From Novosphingobium sp. Chol11 (GTDB lineage: Bacteria; Pseudomonadota; Alphaproteobacteria; Sphingomonadales; Sphingomonadaceae): 52,951 nucleotides of DNA. The DNA is taken from positions 2,380,785 through 2,433,735 of the forward strand of contig NZ_OBMU01000001.1 in assembly GCF_900218065.1 (NCBI RefSeq), in the 5' to 3' direction. Below, in pieces: positions 52,552 through 52,951 of this stretch. The stretch's first letter is position 1, and every line of letters starts with the position of its first letter. The notes below the pieces were generated by a model. It searched no databases. It was given only the letters and a program-made list of their open reading frames with translations, and had not been told where the DNA came from. The position numbers and the translations under genes were made by a program.

Positions 52552-52951
52552 TTAGGGATAACAATATTGATAATTGAACTTGGCAGCACCCACATCATAT
52601 TCGACAATGATGGCCGGACATGTGGGATCATGCCGCTCGAAGAGCGCCCATGGAAGTTCATCGTTGGCGACGATATTGATCGGCTTTAAAGGCAAACTTC
52701 GTATAGCGTCTGGCATCGCAACTGACAGCAGTCGTGTTGGGTGATCCCATAGTGTACCTTTGATCAATTTTCGACCTTCGGCAAACGTTCCAGTGTAGAA
52801 CCTTATTCGCTTTCTTAAGGACTTTCCATTTCTATGAAGCGTAATTTCGCGCTCAAGCTTGCGAATTATTATTTCATCGGGCTTACATTCTTTGTTGATA
52901 CTTTTAGCCTGCAAGGCATGGTTGATAGCGGGCGTGCCGAGGGAACTGTGT
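52552..52951 (-). CDS. Hypothetical protein, N-terminus beyond the window
   Basis: The minus-strand frame ends at 52552 and stays open to the window edge (at least 133 codons). A TTG at 52914 is only an internal candidate start; the upstream part reads HSSLGTPAINHALQAK, which looks coding. The known part is basic at first (KLEREITLHRNGKSLRKRIRF) and ends IIVEYDVGAAKFNYQYCYP. No family is recognised. AT-richer base use supports membership of the integrated element. Confidence 0.5.
   Translation of the reverse strand, partial: HSSLGTPAINHALQAKSINKECKPDEIIIRKLEREITLHRNGKSLRKRIRFYTGTFAEGRKLIKGTLWDHPTRLLSVAMPDAIRSLPLKPINIVANDELPWALFERHDPTCPAIIVEYDVGAAKFNYQYCYP

Overview
The window reads as sphingomonad (Alphaproteobacteria, Sphingobium/Sphingomonas type) chromosome. 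The signs are high GC with long antisense shadow frames, the core-gene order (dnaJ-like/yihY/fabI/aroC; serC-serA-hisZ-purA; dapD with a HAD nucleotidase), the hairpin-type intergenic repeats, and a catabolic cluster with Baeyer-Villiger, glutathione-transferase and molybdenum hydroxylase genes. The genus assignment is inference from gene content, not from a marker gene.

Layout. 0.3-4.2 kb, minus strand: a compact operon of a DnaJ-type co-chaperone, a YihY membrane protein, fabI and aroC, with a possible heat-shock promoter upstream; pdxH diverges from it. 5.0-7.8 kb: two tandem dicarboxylate/amino-acid:cation symporter paralogues. 7.8-14.2 kb, minus strand: an FMN reductase, then the serine/histidine/purine block serC-serA-hisZ-purA ending in a tiny Myb/SANT-like gene; serC has a structured leader. 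14.4-20 kb, plus strand: an extensin-like lipoprotein, a LOG-family protein, a HAD nucleotidase overlapping dapD, an Atm1-type ABC exporter and a small membrane protein. 20-25.3 kb: an Ala-rich DUF4398-like periplasmic protein, a thioesterase, oligopeptidase B and an M24B aminopeptidase P. tRNA-Thr(GGT) and tRNA-Gly(GCC) are complete. 25.6-33.4 kb: a diguanylate cyclase, a Crp-family regulator, and a minus-strand operon for a periplasmic aldehyde oxidase (paoA-paoB-paoC homologues) followed by a TonB-dependent receptor. 34-37.5 kb: an Hsp70-like protein, a YaiI-family protein, a VOC protein, a GST and a decayed flavoprotein fragment. 37.5-43.2 kb: a phosphotransferase-like protein whose catalytic Asp is replaced by Asn, a protein with a possible iron-binding HxD...H set, and a Baeyer-Villiger monooxygenase. 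A divergent TetR gene faces the monooxygenase, and two palindromes lie over the monooxygenase promoter.

At 43523-43569 lies a 47-nt copy of the 3' part of a tRNA-Phe gene, next to its probable native terminator. Its orientation says an integrated element starts here and runs rightwards past the window end, with the intact tRNA-Phe expected outside the window. The element carries an AT-richer gene for a NACHT-type STAND NTPase with C-terminal pentapeptide repeats (a likely anti-phage protein), a small serine recombinase with a res-like cluster of TTCGWTAC motifs, an Old Yellow Enzyme-type reductase, an EamA transporter, and small unknown membrane-anchored proteins separated by three copies of an imperfect repeat of about 140 bp. 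No tRNA-type tyrosine integrase is visible; it may lie beyond the right edge.

The best candidates for undescribed biology are the NACHT-pentapeptide/resolvase island and the TetR-controlled monooxygenase/putative oxygenase/pseudokinase-like cluster.
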